A stretch of 64,000 bases of DNA from Sphingomonadales bacterium UBA656. Lineage in GTDB: Bacteria > Pseudomonadota > Alphaproteobacteria > Sphingomonadales > Sphingomonadaceae. Location: NCBI GenBank assembly GCA_002299895.1, contig DBOC01000014.1, positions 62,001 to 126,000 on the forward strand. Direction: 5' to 3'. Of the stretch, positions 44,842-53,751 are shown in pieces (the stretch's first letter is position 1; each line of letters starts with the position of its first letter). The notes beneath the pieces were generated by a model. That model saw only the letters and a list, made by a program, of their open reading frames with translations, was not told the origin of the DNA and did no database searches. Position numbers and translations under genes: made by a program.

Positions 44842-45219
44842 TTAGAGCGTCAGCAAATAGGCAATGACTTGCGCGCGTGATTTTGGGTCCTGAAGCCCGT
44901 TAAAGGGCATTTTCGTGCCGGGCACCGTCTTTTTGGGCGATGTAAGCCAGCGGTCTAGTGTCTTTGCGTTCCACGTTAGACCTGATGCCTTGAGGGCAGG
45001 GCTATAGGCATAACCGGGAAGCGTTCCCGCGCGTCTACCGCTGACACCCGCAAGGCTTGGGCCGAATAGAGTTTTGCCAGCCTGGGTCGAATGACATCCC
45101 GCACATTGTGCAAAAGCAGGAGGGCGTGCCGGCTGTGCTGTTGCGGGATCAATGGGTGTGACCGTCAATACAATCGCCATGAGCGACATACATGCAGGCA
45201 GGCGCAAAGTGAAAGGCAC
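44842..45219 (-). CDS. Exported c-type cytochrome
   Basis: This is a small class I cytochrome c of about 125 residues with a signal peptide. The haem-binding motif is CAGCH, followed by GKTLFGPSLAGVSGRRAG. The sixth-ligand Met is in GTKMPFNGL and the C-terminal helix in RAQVIAYLLTL. The start is uncertain: GTG 45219 gives a good signal sequence (PFTLRLPACMSLMAIVL), GTG 45231 and ATG 45189 are alternatives. It lies downstream of katG on the same strand after a strong hairpin. As both proteins are exported, it may donate electrons to the peroxidase; this is inference. Confidence 0.85.
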   Translation of the reverse strand: MPFTLRLPACMSLMAIVLTVTPIDPATAQPARPPAFAQCAGCHSTQAGKTLFGPSLAGVSGRRAGTLPGYAYSPALKASGLTWNAKTLDRWLTSPKKTVPGTKMPFNGLQDPKSRAQVIAYLLTL

Positions 45220-45247
45220 AAGATAACTCACATGTAAGAATGAATAA

Positions 45248-45273
45248 GCGGCGGCGGTATGACCCGCCGCCGC
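45248..45273 (-). terminator. Hairpin between katG and the cytochrome c gene
   Basis: GCGGCGGCGG and CCGCCGCCGC form a perfect 10-bp GC stem around TATGAC, starting 15 nt after the katG stop on the minus strand. TTATTCATTCTT follows, a weak U-rich tail. It may end most katG transcripts and so set the ratio of katG to cytochrome message. Confidence 0.6.
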
Positions 45274-45287
45274 CACATTGGAGGTTA

Positions 45288-47498
45288 TTAGAAGCGATCT
45301 GCGTTCATTACCTTTGTCCATGCCGCAACAAAGTCGGTCACGAACTTCTGCTTCGCGTCATCCGAGGCGTAGACTTCAGCGACGGCCCGCAATTCGGCAT
45401 TGGATCCAAAAACCAAATCAACTGGCGTTGCAGTCCATTTGGGCGCACCGGTTGCCCGGTCCTTACCTTCATACAAGCCTGCGTTGGTCGCCGACTTCGC
45501 CCAAACAGTGTCCATCGACAACAAATTGGTAAAGAAGTCGTTGGTCAACGTGCCTGGCTTATTGGTGAAGACGCCTGCGGTTGAACCACCGGCATTTGCA
45601 CCCAAGACGCGCATACCGCCAACCAATACCGTTGTTTCGGTAACAGTAAGGCCAAGCAAGTCCGCTTTATCGATCAATGCTTCAGTCGGTCCATAAAAGG
45701 CGTCCGATGCAAAATAATTGCGGAAGCCGTCGGCCTTGGGCTGAAGCTGGTTGAAGGATTCAACATCTGTTTGGCTTTGCGTCGCATCAACACGTCCTGC
45801 GCTGAACGGAACGATGATATCCTGGCCAGCGGCCTTGGCCGCCTGTTCAATAGCTGCGTTTCCGCCGAGCACGATCAGATCAGCCAGGCTCACTTGCTTG
45901 CCACCTGTTGCGCTCTTGTTGAACGCGGTGCGTACGGTTTCGAGCTTAGCCAAGACCGCCGCTACTTCTGCGGGATCATTGACTGCCCAATCCTTTTGCG
46001 GGGCAAGCCGCAAACGCGCACCGTTTGCGCCGCCGCGCATGTCAGTTGCACGGAAGGACGACGCCGAAGCCCATGCGGTCCGCACGAGTTCTGCCGTTGT
46101 CAGACCGCTGGCTAATATATTGGCCTTCAACTGGCTGATATCGCCAGCGTCGACGGGCGCATAATTCGCCTTGGGAAGCGGGTCCTGCCACGTCAAAGTA
46201 ACCTTTGGCGCATCCTTACCCAAATAGCGGGCCTGTGGCCCCATATCGCGGTGGGTAAGCTTGAACCAAGCTTGTGCAAAGGCGTCGGCAAATTCTTGCG
46301 GATTTTTCTGCCAACGCTTTGTGATTTTCCGGAAACCGGGGTCTTCACGCAAAGCGATATCGGTTGTGAACATGATGGGCGCGTGGCGAACGTCCGCACG
46401 AAACGCATCAGGTACCATATTGGCAGCAGCTGGATCACTTGGGATCCACTGCGTGGCACCTGCTGGGCTTTTGGTTTTTACCCATTCGAAATTGTACAGA
46501 TTGTCCAGATATTGGGTCGTGAAAGCGATTGGATTGGACGTCCATGCACCTTCTAATCCGCTGGTAATCGTGTCTTCCGAGTGACCCTTGCCACATTTAT
46601 TTTTCCAGCCGAGGCCCTGCTGCTCAATCGGCGATACGCCAGGGTCTCCGGCAACGCACTCTTCGGGCTTGCGGGCACCATGCGCTTTGCCAAAAGTGTG
46701 GCCTCCTGCGATCAGTGCGGCGGTTTCAGCATCATTCATTGCCATGGAGCCGAAGGCGCGACGAATTTCCGCGGCCGCAGCAAGTGGATCGGGAACGCCA
46801 TTGGGACCCTCTGGGTTTACGTAGATCAGGCCCATTTGTGATGCCGCCAATGGCCCCTTGAGGTTGCCCTTTGCGTCACGGCGGCGGTCAGCCAAAAGCT
46901 CCGCTTCAGGGCCCCAGAAGACAAGGTCAGGCTGCCATGAATCGACGCGACCGCCGGCAAAGCCAAGGGTTTTGAAGCCCATATCTTCCATGGCGACATT
47001 GCCCGTGAGAACCATGAGGTCACCCCATGAGAGCTTGCGGCCATATTTTTGCTTGATGGGCCAAACGAGGCGACGTGCCTTGTCCAAATTGACGTTATCC
47101 GGCCATGAATTTAATGGTTCAAAGCGAAGCTCGCCACCATCAGAGCCGCCGCGTCCGTCGCCTGTGCGATACGTGCCTGCGCTGTGCCAAGCCATACGGA
47201 TGAAGAATGGGCCGTAATGCCCATAATCCGACGGCCACCAAGGTTGCGAAGTCGTCAACGTCTTGCGGATGTCTGCTTTTACCGCGTCCAAATCGAGCGT
47301 TGCAAATTCTGCTGCATAGTTGAAATCATCGCCATAGGGATTGGCGCGCGCTTCATTCTGACGCAATGCAGTCAGATCGACCTTCTTTGGCCACCATTCG
47401 GTTTTTGTTTCTGCGGTTTCGGCAGCTGCTGCTGTGGTGAGCGCCATCGATGATGTGGCGGCCAGCAAGGCGACAGTGAGGATGTTGCGTATTTTCAT
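45288..47498 (-). CDS. katG: Catalase-peroxidase with N-terminal signal peptide (periplasmic KatG)
   Basis: KatG destroys hydrogen peroxide by catalase and peroxidase activity. The 736-residue protein has the duplicated peroxidase fold. The distal-site block MAWHSAGTYRTGDGRGG holds the catalytic Trp and His, LIYVNPEGPNG the adduct Tyr, AMNDAETAALIAGGHTFGKAHG the proximal His and adduct Met region, and a degenerate C-terminal peroxidase domain follows. The N-terminus MKIRNILTVALLAATSSMALTT is a clear Sec signal with an AxA cleavage area. This marks the less common exported KatG/KatP type rather than the cytoplasmic enzyme. ATG 47498 is chosen with GGGAG upstream; a longer frame exists but would remove the signal. 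Confidence 0.95.
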   Translation of the reverse strand: MKIRNILTVALLAATSSMALTTAAAAETAETKTEWWPKKVDLTALRQNEARANPYGDDFNYAAEFATLDLDAVKADIRKTLTTSQPWWPSDYGHYGPFFIRMAWHSAGTYRTGDGRGGSDGGELRFEPLNSWPDNVNLDKARRLVWPIKQKYGRKLSWGDLMVLTGNVAMEDMGFKTLGFAGGRVDSWQPDLVFWGPEAELLADRRRDAKGNLKGPLAASQMGLIYVNPEGPNGVPDPLAAAAEIRRAFGSMAMNDAETAALIAGGHTFGKAHGARKPEECVAGDPGVSPIEQQGLGWKNKCGKGHSEDTITSGLEGAWTSNPIAFTTQYLDNLYNFEWVKTKSPAGATQWIPSDPAAANMVPDAFRADVRHAPIMFTTDIALREDPGFRKITKRWQKNPQEFADAFAQAWFKLTHRDMGPQARYLGKDAPKVTLTWQDPLPKANYAPVDAGDISQLKANILASGLTTAELVRTAWASASSFRATDMRGGANGARLRLAPQKDWAVNDPAEVAAVLAKLETVRTAFNKSATGGKQVSLADLIVLGGNAAIEQAAKAAGQDIIVPFSAGRVDATQSQTDVESFNQLQPKADGFRNYFASDAFYGPTEALIDKADLLGLTVTETTVLVGGMRVLGANAGGSTAGVFTNKPGTLTNDFFTNLLSMDTVWAKSATNAGLYEGKDRATGAPKWTATPVDLVFGSNAELRAVAEVYASDDAKQKFVTDFVAAWTKVMNADRF

Positions 47499-47766
47499 GA
47501 TGTAAAAATCTCCCAATACACCTCGGAATGTCCAAAGGTTGATTAGGTCATATGCGTCACGCCGTCGGGAACCCAATGAGATTGATTTGTCAGAATAATC
47601 GATTGCATTGATAAATGCGTTTTAGGCGCCTCAGCTCACTGTGATTTTTTTCTATTCGGCGTTAAGCCATCGATAGAAATGCATACGCAAATCGACACAA
47701 GCGGGTGGCGTTATAAATTCTGTTTTTATCAGCTGGGCGAAAAATCCGGCAAATTGGGTTTAAAAC

Positions 47767-48405
47767 TTAACTCTGCGTAGACCGCATGCCCTCGCGTTTA
47801 ACGATTAACTCCGCGCGAGAGGCAACACCAAGTTTTCGGTATACACTGTTCAGGTGAATTTTTACCGTGCCTTCGGTTAATGCGCACCGATCTGCGATTT
47901 GACGGTTGCGTAATCCCAGGCAAACAAGCTCCACAATCTCCATCTCTCTTTTGGTCAAAAGATCGTCAGAGCGCACAGTACGGCTTGGTTTATCAACCGA
48001 ATATTGCAATGCGGGTTCAGTTACGCTGTGCTCGAACCACTTTCCGCCCGCCAAAATGGCTTTCATGCCATTAATGATGATTTCAGGATCGCTGTCTTTC
48101 AATGCGATGCCCTTGATGCCGAGGCGCATGGCCTCGATAGTCTGTTCAGGTTCAACATGGACCGTTAAGAACATCGCTGGAATATCTGGGTAGTGCAGCC
48201 GCATATGTCCCAATACGCGCAGTCCTCCGCCGCCCTGCATCGAGACATCCAACATGGCAAGGTCAGGACGCACAATATCTAATTTTGCAATCGCCTCATC
48301 AACAGACAGCGCGGTTTCAACCGTGAAGTCATAGCCGTTTGCTAAATACTGGCTAAAGCCATGCAAGAAGAACGGATGGTCGTCTACTACAAGAATGCTA
48401 GTCAT
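47767..48405 (-). CDS. NarL/LuxR-family response regulator
   Basis: This is a 212-residue two-component regulator. The receiver domain has DD at residues 8-9, phosphoacceptor Asp53 (LAMLDVSM), the Thr in FLTVHVE and Lys in GIALKDSD. The output domain is a LuxR-type helix-turn-helix (LTKREMEIVELVCLGLRNRQIADRCALTEGTVKIHLNSVYRKL). It overlaps the kinase gene by 8 nt, so the pair is one transcript. Targets are unknown; katG directly downstream on the same strand is a candidate. Confidence 0.94.
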   Translation of the reverse strand: MTSILVVDDHPFFLHGFSQYLANGYDFTVETALSVDEAIAKLDIVRPDLAMLDVSMQGGGGLRVLGHMRLHYPDIPAMFLTVHVEPEQTIEAMRLGIKGIALKDSDPEIIINGMKAILAGGKWFEHSVTEPALQYSVDKPSRTVRSDDLLTKREMEIVELVCLGLRNRQIADRCALTEGTVKIHLNSVYRKLGVASRAELIVKREGMRSTQS

Positions 48406-50080
48406 TCTCTATCTGCTGCATGGGGATACGGATTGATAACAACGCTCCTTTCCCAAGCCCCTCCACATATGCTTCTCCGCTCAAGAGCCTTAGTCGATCG
48501 CGTAATGAAGCTGATTTTAATGTTAATGCAGGTTTCGCATGCACCTGAGCATCCTGAAACGGTTGACGTTCGTCACTAACCGTCATCAGGAGGGCCTCGT
48601 GCTTAAGCGAAAGTGTGACCCTCAATGACTTGCTTTTGGCGTGTCGTACGGCGTTGGTGACAACCTCACGCAGTAAATGCTCGATATTGAATGAAATCCC
48701 TATATCGGCCTGAATGGTGGGTTCTTCTGATTTTAACGTAACTTCGATGCCCCATTGTAACGAAATGGTCCGGGCGCAGACGTCGAGTTGGGACACCAGA
48801 TCAACCTTATCGACTGCTGTTGGGCTGCTTTCTAAAAAACCGCGTAGTCGTGATTGTTCTAGCGTGACAATATCCACCGCTTTTCGAATTTCCAATTCGA
48901 TCGGGTGTTGAACGACATCCTGCCTTTTCGTGAGTAGCAACAAGCGCATCCGTAATGCGGCGAGCGTTTGTAATACGCCATCGTGCAAATCACGGCGCGC
49001 CACTTCGTGTGCATCTGCGATAAAATTCCGTTGGGCAACCGCGACTTTTCCCAAATATGCAGTCATTTCGGTCACATGACGGCCCAGGAAAGTTGCCTCA
49101 GCCATTATTATGGCGTCAATGCGGCTATTTACAGCGCAGATAAATCCACCGCGCGCACGGTCAATTTGCAGAGGTTGAACTAAGGCTGCTCGGATCCCCG
49201 CGCGTCGAAGCACAAGCGCAACGCGTTGCTCGTGATCATCAAATGGCCTGTAATGCCCGGTATCGGGGAAGATGACGCGGTTCAAATATGTGTCGAAAAG
49301 TCTGTAGCCGATTTGCAAGCTCAAAAGTGCGTCCATTAAATTCTGGCGCTCATGCTCCTTTTGCAACATCGGTAGGTTGCACTCGTGATATTGATCCAAT
49401 GCCTGCTTCGTGCGGCCCTGTAAAATGCAGGCTGCTTTTCGGGGTCCAAACAAGGCCGCTGATGCATTTGTCCAAGACTGCAGATCAAATTGAAATGATT
49501 TTTCTAGGGCGCGGGTGCGGAGCGATGAAAATTCATGGCTGAAAAGGTTTAAGCGATATTTTCGACTTGCTGATGTTACGCCCATGAACATGGCAAGTAG
49601 CACAATCACGTGCGATATGACGGTTGATAGCTCCGAAATGGCTGTAATCTGGAGGGCGCGGTTTCCTGAAATCTGCACCATGAAGTCACGAAGAAGGAAC
49701 AGGCTCGCACCAGCAGCGACCGCAGCAAGTATATTCTTGCCCTTCATGCCGATGGTAGTCGCGATCACGCCAACGCAGACAGCAAGTCCAATTATTGCCT
49801 CGACTGCGCCATGAAGCACGATGACTGCAAGCAAGAGCATAATCATGTCGCCAACAACCTGCGCGCGCAACACCCCGGGCTGCAGCAGTTGACCGCCAAC
49901 GGTCATGAGGGTCGCTGCAGCAGTCCAGCCAAGCCAGCTATAATAATGATATTGGAGCGGCGTGCTAAATGCCAAATTGGATGGATATGCAGAAAAACCC
50001 AGAAATATGATAACACATAACAAGACTCTCGCGACTGGCCACGGCCATAAAATGAAGGCGGTATTTAATCGGAAGAGCAT
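48398..50080 (-). CDS. Membrane sensor histidine kinase (HisKA_3 / NarX-type)
   Basis: This is a 560-residue kinase. About six membrane helices lie between residues 10 and 175, with no large periplasmic loop, suggesting sensing within or near the membrane. The cytoplasmic part has a GAF-like linker region. The HisKA_3 dimerisation helix carries RRDLHDGVLQTLAAL with His366 as phosphorylation site, and the HATPase domain has N-box LREVVTNAVRHAKSKSL. Partner regulator overlaps its 3' end by 8 nt. The extremely AT-rich gap upstream contains its promoter. The signal is not predictable. Confidence 0.92.
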   Translation of the reverse strand: MLFRLNTAFILWPWPVARVLLCVIIFLGFSAYPSNLAFSTPLQYHYYSWLGWTAAATLMTVGGQLLQPGVLRAQVVGDMIMLLLAVIVLHGAVEAIIGLAVCVGVIATTIGMKGKNILAAVAAGASLFLLRDFMVQISGNRALQITAISELSTVISHVIVLLAMFMGVTSASRKYRLNLFSHEFSSLRTRALEKSFQFDLQSWTNASAALFGPRKAACILQGRTKQALDQYHECNLPMLQKEHERQNLMDALLSLQIGYRLFDTYLNRVIFPDTGHYRPFDDHEQRVALVLRRAGIRAALVQPLQIDRARGGFICAVNSRIDAIIMAEATFLGRHVTEMTAYLGKVAVAQRNFIADAHEVARRDLHDGVLQTLAALRMRLLLLTKRQDVVQHPIELEIRKAVDIVTLEQSRLRGFLESSPTAVDKVDLVSQLDVCARTISLQWGIEVTLKSEEPTIQADIGISFNIEHLLREVVTNAVRHAKSKSLRVTLSLKHEALLMTVSDERQPFQDAQVHAKPALTLKSASLRDRLRLLSGEAYVEGLGKGALLSIRIPMQQIEND

Positions 50081-50391
50081 TTTGCCAGTTATTTACGTTT
50101 ATAGGATTCGAAAATAACGAATAACATAAATATCGGAAAAATAGCATTATTTGATAATTTTATATTTATTGGTTAAAATTTTATTAATATTATAACTAAA
50201 GTAATATAACTTAATACATAGTTAATTTAATGCGAACCGTTGGTGCTTGCTCCTATCCTCCATTTCACAGGCACATAATCAAATTGCATTGTCGTGCCCG
50301 GAGTTTGTGTGAAGCGAAATAGAGAAATCACGTCCCAATATTACGCACGGGCAAGGTTGCAAAAACGTCACGCGGCGCTTAGCGATGGCGC
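50081..50391. other. Very AT-rich intergenic region between the kinase gene and thyA
   Basis: No gene is visible in these 311 nt. From 50101 to 50230 only about 20 of 130 bases are G or C, and 50161-50220 holds 6 of 60, against roughly half in the flanking genes. It contains the divergent promoters of the kinase (minus) and thyA (plus). The composition suggests a nucleoid-protein target, a DNA-unwinding segment or foreign sequence, but no repeat, origin box or coding frame was found. Confidence 0.7.
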
Positions 50392-51324
50392 ATGGACACT
50401 CTGCCACATTATGAAGAACAATATTTGTCGTTGATGCGCCGTATCTGGGACGAGGGCACCGTCCAGCGTGACCGGACGGGGGTAGGGACCAAGGCATTGT
50501 TCGGCGCACATATGCGTTTTTCGCTTGCCGATGATGCGGTTCCGTTGCTGACGACAAAGCGGGTATACTGGAAGACGGCGGCGCGCGAGATGCTGTGGTT
50601 CCTTACGGGCAACACGAATATCCGGCCATTGGTGGAACAAAAGGTCAAGATATGGACCGATTGGCCATTGGACCGCTACCGCCGCGAAACGGGCGCAGAA
50701 ATCGCTCAAGAGGATTTTGAACAGCGCATAATAGAAGACGCTGATTTTGCGGAAAAATGGGGCGATCTTGGTCCTGTATATGGGGCGCAATGGGTAAATT
50801 GGCCGCGTTACGAAGCCGCAGAAGGCGGCCTATTCCGGCGTGCAGAAAAGGGGATAGATCAGGTCAGCTTGCTAGTTGACAGCCTGAAGAACACCCCAGG
50901 TTCACGACGGCATATCATCGAAGGCTGGAATGTCTCGGAATTGGACCAGATGGCGCTGCCGCCCTGCCATAAAACTTATCAATTTCATGTTGCCGATGGA
51001 GTTTTGAGCTGCATCTTATTTCAGCGATCCTGTGATTTGGGTCTCGGCTTTGCCTTTAATGCATTTTCCGCTGCATTGCTGACGCGGATGCTTGCCGCAG
51101 TCTGTGGATATCAAGCGGGTGAACTCATTTGGCAGGGTGGCGATGTGCATTTATATCTCAATCATGCGCCTTTGGTGGAAGAGCAATTGTCGCGCACGCC
51201 ATCTGGCGCTCCCAAGCTAAAACTGTTGCGGACTCCGGCTAGCATTTTTGATTTCCGTATCGAAGATTTCGATGTTTTAGATTATCATCCACAAGCCCAT
51301 ATTTCCGCACCGGTTGCGGTGTAA
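50392..51324 (+). CDS. thyA: Thymidylate synthase
   Basis: ThyA methylates dUMP to dTMP with methylene-tetrahydrofolate. The 310-residue protein has RDRTGVGTKALFGAHMRFSL and the nucleophile Cys192 in LPPCHKTYQFHV. FQRSCDLGLGFAFN and the dUMP-binding GGDVHLYLNH are intact, as is the end IEDFDVLDYHPQAHISAPVAV. A moderate insertion in the central region is common in this class. The folA gene often found next to thyA is absent here. The product folate pathway links with folP and the 5-formyltetrahydrofolate cyclo-ligase elsewhere in the window. Confidence 0.96.
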   Translation: MDTLPHYEEQYLSLMRRIWDEGTVQRDRTGVGTKALFGAHMRFSLADDAVPLLTTKRVYWKTAAREMLWFLTGNTNIRPLVEQKVKIWTDWPLDRYRRETGAEIAQEDFEQRIIEDADFAEKWGDLGPVYGAQWVNWPRYEAAEGGLFRRAEKGIDQVSLLVDSLKNTPGSRRHIIEGWNVSELDQMALPPCHKTYQFHVADGVLSCILFQRSCDLGLGFAFNAFSAALLTRMLAAVCGYQAGELIWQGGDVHLYLNHAPLVEEQLSRTPSGAPKLKLLRTPASIFDFRIEDFDVLDYHPQAHISAPVAV

Positions 51325-51330
51325 GCGTCA

Positions 51331-51385
51331 TTTAGGTCAGCTATATTGACCTAAAACCATGTTTGAAATATTATAACAAACATGG
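51331..51385 (+). promoter_or_regulatory. Promoter of the branched-chain dehydrogenase genes with two perfect palindromes
   Basis: TTGACC (51346-51351) and TATTAT (51369-51374) with a 17-bp spacer make a near-consensus sigma70 promoter. Palindrome 1, TTTAGGTCA-N7-TGACCTAAA (51331-51355), covers the -35 box. Palindrome 2, CCATGTTTG-N11-CAAACATGG (51357-51385), covers the -10 box. Both have perfect 9-bp arms and unrelated sequences. This is the layout of a promoter repressed by two different dimeric regulators, or by one regulator and an mRNA structure; regulators are not identified. Confidence 0.7.
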
Positions 51386-51432
51386 ATAATAAACTGCCTG
51401 AGTCGTTCAGGTAGTCTTTGGCGGAGGCGGAC

Positions 51433-52719
51433 ATGGAGAAATCGAAGAAAGATAATCTCGCTCCGCTGCATCTGCACATTCCCGAACCCAAATTTCGTCC
51501 CGGCGATGTCGCGGACTTTAGCGATATCATTATACCGTCTGTGGATGCCCATCCGCGTCCCGATGAGCATGTTTTGCCGGCCGATATTCATCCATTGGCC
51601 TATGGTCTTATCCGCGTGCTGGACGAAAATCATCAGGCAACGGGGAGTTGGAACCCGGGCCTTGATGTCGCTACTCTACAGGTCATGCTCCGAAAGATGC
51701 TGCTTTTGCGTGCTTTTGATGATCGTATGTTTCGGGCACAGCGACAGGGCAAAACAAGCTTCTACATGAAGTCCTTTGGCGAGGAAGCAACATCGGTTGC
51801 AGCGACAATGACATTGGATTTCAATGACATGTGTTTCCCGAGCTATCGCCAGCAAGGCATATTGATTACGCGCGATTATCCACTGGTTGATATGATGAAC
51901 CAGATTTACTCGAACCGCGGAGACCGGCTGAAGGGCCGCCAACTGCCGATCATGTACTCGGCCAAGGACTATGGATTTTTCAGCCTATCGGGCAATTTGA
52001 CGACGCAATATCCGCAAGCCGTGGGGTGGGCGATGGCCTCTGCTTCACGCGGAGACACCCGTATTTCTGCGGTTTGGTGTGGTGACGGGTCAACGGCGGA
52101 GGGCGACTTCCACAATGCCCTGACTTTTGCCGCCGTCTATAATGCCCCCGTTATTTTCCAGGTTGTGAACAACCAATGGGCGATTTCCTCCTTCTCCGGT
52201 TTTGCGGGAAGCGAACGGACAACCTTCGCCGCGCGCGCCATTGGTTACGGCATCGCAGGCTTACGCGTTGACGGCAATGACGCGCTCGCGGTCTATGCCG
52301 CGATGCAATGGGCCGCGAACCGCGCACGTAAAAATGGCGGGCCCACATTAATCGAATATTTTACCTATCGCGGGGAAGGGCATTCTACGTCAGATGACCC
52401 CGGAGCCTATCGGGCGGCTGAGGAATATGCATCGTGGCCCTTGGGCGACCCTGTGACGCGGTTGAAGGACCACCTTATTGCCATAGGCGCGTGGAGCGAT
52501 GCGGCGCATGATGCCCTCATCATTGAGCTTTCCGAAAATGTGAAGACTATTCAGAAAGAAGCCGAACAAAATGGTATTCTTGGGCATGGCTTGCACCATC
52601 CATTTGAGACCATGTTTGAAGATGTGTTCGAAGAAATGCCCTGGCATTTGAAAGAGCAATGCGCGCAAATGCTTGAGGAGCAGCAGGACAAATTCGGTTC
52701 CAATTGGGAGGCGCGTTGA
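51433..52719 (+). CDS. bkdA1: Branched-chain 2-oxoacid dehydrogenase E1 component, alpha subunit
   Basis: The E1 alpha subunit of the 2-oxoisovalerate dehydrogenase complex binds thiamin pyrophosphate and decarboxylates oxoacids from Val, Leu and Ile. The 428-residue protein has an N-terminal extension typical of the BCKDH class. The TPP motif is GDGSTAEGDFHNALTFAAVYNAPVIF...NN (about residues 217-245), and the phospholoop region is YRGEGHSTSDDPGAYR. ATG 51433 has GGAGG five bases upstream; a TTG 15 nt earlier covers that site. It overlaps bkdA2 by one base. Confidence 0.94.
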   Translation: MEKSKKDNLAPLHLHIPEPKFRPGDVADFSDIIIPSVDAHPRPDEHVLPADIHPLAYGLIRVLDENHQATGSWNPGLDVATLQVMLRKMLLLRAFDDRMFRAQRQGKTSFYMKSFGEEATSVAATMTLDFNDMCFPSYRQQGILITRDYPLVDMMNQIYSNRGDRLKGRQLPIMYSAKDYGFFSLSGNLTTQYPQAVGWAMASASRGDTRISAVWCGDGSTAEGDFHNALTFAAVYNAPVIFQVVNNQWAISSFSGFAGSERTTFAARAIGYGIAGLRVDGNDALAVYAAMQWAANRARKNGGPTLIEYFTYRGEGHSTSDDPGAYRAAEEYASWPLGDPVTRLKDHLIAIGAWSDAAHDALIIELSENVKTIQKEAEQNGILGHGLHHPFETMFEDVFEEMPWHLKEQCAQMLEEQQDKFGSNWEAR

Positions 52720-53747
52720 TGTCAGGCCCTGCCATGAAAACTATGAATATGATCGAGGCTATTAATAGCGCGCTCGATATCATGCTAGCCAAAGACCCGG
52801 ATGTCGTCATCATGGGCGAGGATGTTGGCTATTTTGGCGGCGTATTCCGCGCGACGGCGGGTTTGCAAGCCAAGCATGGCAAGACGCGCGTATTCGATAC
52901 CCCGATCAGCGAATGCGGCATTATCGGCGTTGGCGTTGGCATGGCGGCTTATGGTTTGCGGCCCGTGCCTGAAATCCAGTTTGCAGATTATATCTATCCC
53001 GGCCTTGACCAATTGGTAAGCGAGGCAGCGCGCTTGCGCTACCGTTCTGCCAATGATTTCATCTGCCCTATGACGGTGCGTTCGCCTTTTGGTGGCGGCA
53101 TCTTCGGCGGGCAAACACACAGCCAAAGTCCGGAGAGCCTCTTCACCCATGTCTGTGGTATTAAGACCGTAATTCCGGCCACGCCATATGATGCCAAGGG
53201 ACTATTGATCGCGGCGATTGAGGACAATGACCCCGTTGTCTTTTTTGAACCCAAGCGCATCTATAATGGCCCTTTTAGCGGCTATTATGACCGCCCCGTG
53301 GAGCCATGGTCAAAGCATGAAGGCAGTGCTGTTCCCGATGCATATTATCGCATTGAACTTGGCAAGGCTGCGGTTGTGCGGGAAGGCGAGGCGGTTACCG
53401 TTTTAACCTATGGCACTATGGTACATGTCGTGAAGGCGGTTGTCGCCGAACATGGTATAGATGCGGAGATCATTGACCTACGGACATTGCTGCCGCTCGA
53501 CATTGAAACCATCGAAGCGTCAGTGAAGAAAACAGGTCGCTGCATGGTCGTGCATGAAGCCACGCGAACCAGTGGTTTTGGCGCGGAGTTGGCAGCGCAA
53601 GTGCAAGAGCGTTGCTTCTATCATCTTGAAGCGCCAGTCGAGCGTGTCACTGGCTTTGACACGCCATATCCGCACAGCCTTGAATGGGCTTATTTCCCAG
53701 GACCCGTGCGCCTTGCCCGCGCCTTTGACAAGATCATGAAGGACTGA
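52719..53747 (+). CDS. bkdA2: Branched-chain 2-oxoacid dehydrogenase E1 component, beta subunit
   Basis: The beta subunit completes the E1 heterotetramer and holds the reactive face for TPP activation and E2 docking. The 342-residue protein shows the transketolase-type fold with FDTPISECGIIGVGVGMAAYGLRPVPEIQFADY. The Glu in SE is the catalytic glutamate region. YDAKGLLIAAIEDNDPVVFFEPKRIY follows, then a C-terminal transketolase domain (IIDLRTLLPLDIETI). It starts on the last base of the bkdA1 stop codon and is followed after 4 nt by the E2 gene. Confidence 0.95.
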   Translation: MSGPAMKTMNMIEAINSALDIMLAKDPDVVIMGEDVGYFGGVFRATAGLQAKHGKTRVFDTPISECGIIGVGVGMAAYGLRPVPEIQFADYIYPGLDQLVSEAARLRYRSANDFICPMTVRSPFGGGIFGGQTHSQSPESLFTHVCGIKTVIPATPYDAKGLLIAAIEDNDPVVFFEPKRIYNGPFSGYYDRPVEPWSKHEGSAVPDAYYRIELGKAAVVREGEAVTVLTYGTMVHVVKAVVAEHGIDAEIIDLRTLLPLDIETIEASVKKTGRCMVVHEATRTSGFGAELAAQVQERCFYHLEAPVERVTGFDTPYPHSLEWAYFPGPVRLARAFDKIMKD

Positions 53748-53751
53748 CGCG

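Noticed and set aside
47499..47766. Possible OxyR site upstream of katG
   Set aside because: ATCGATT and TTGATAA-like half sites occur, but they do not match the spaced ATAG-type consensus well enough to call.
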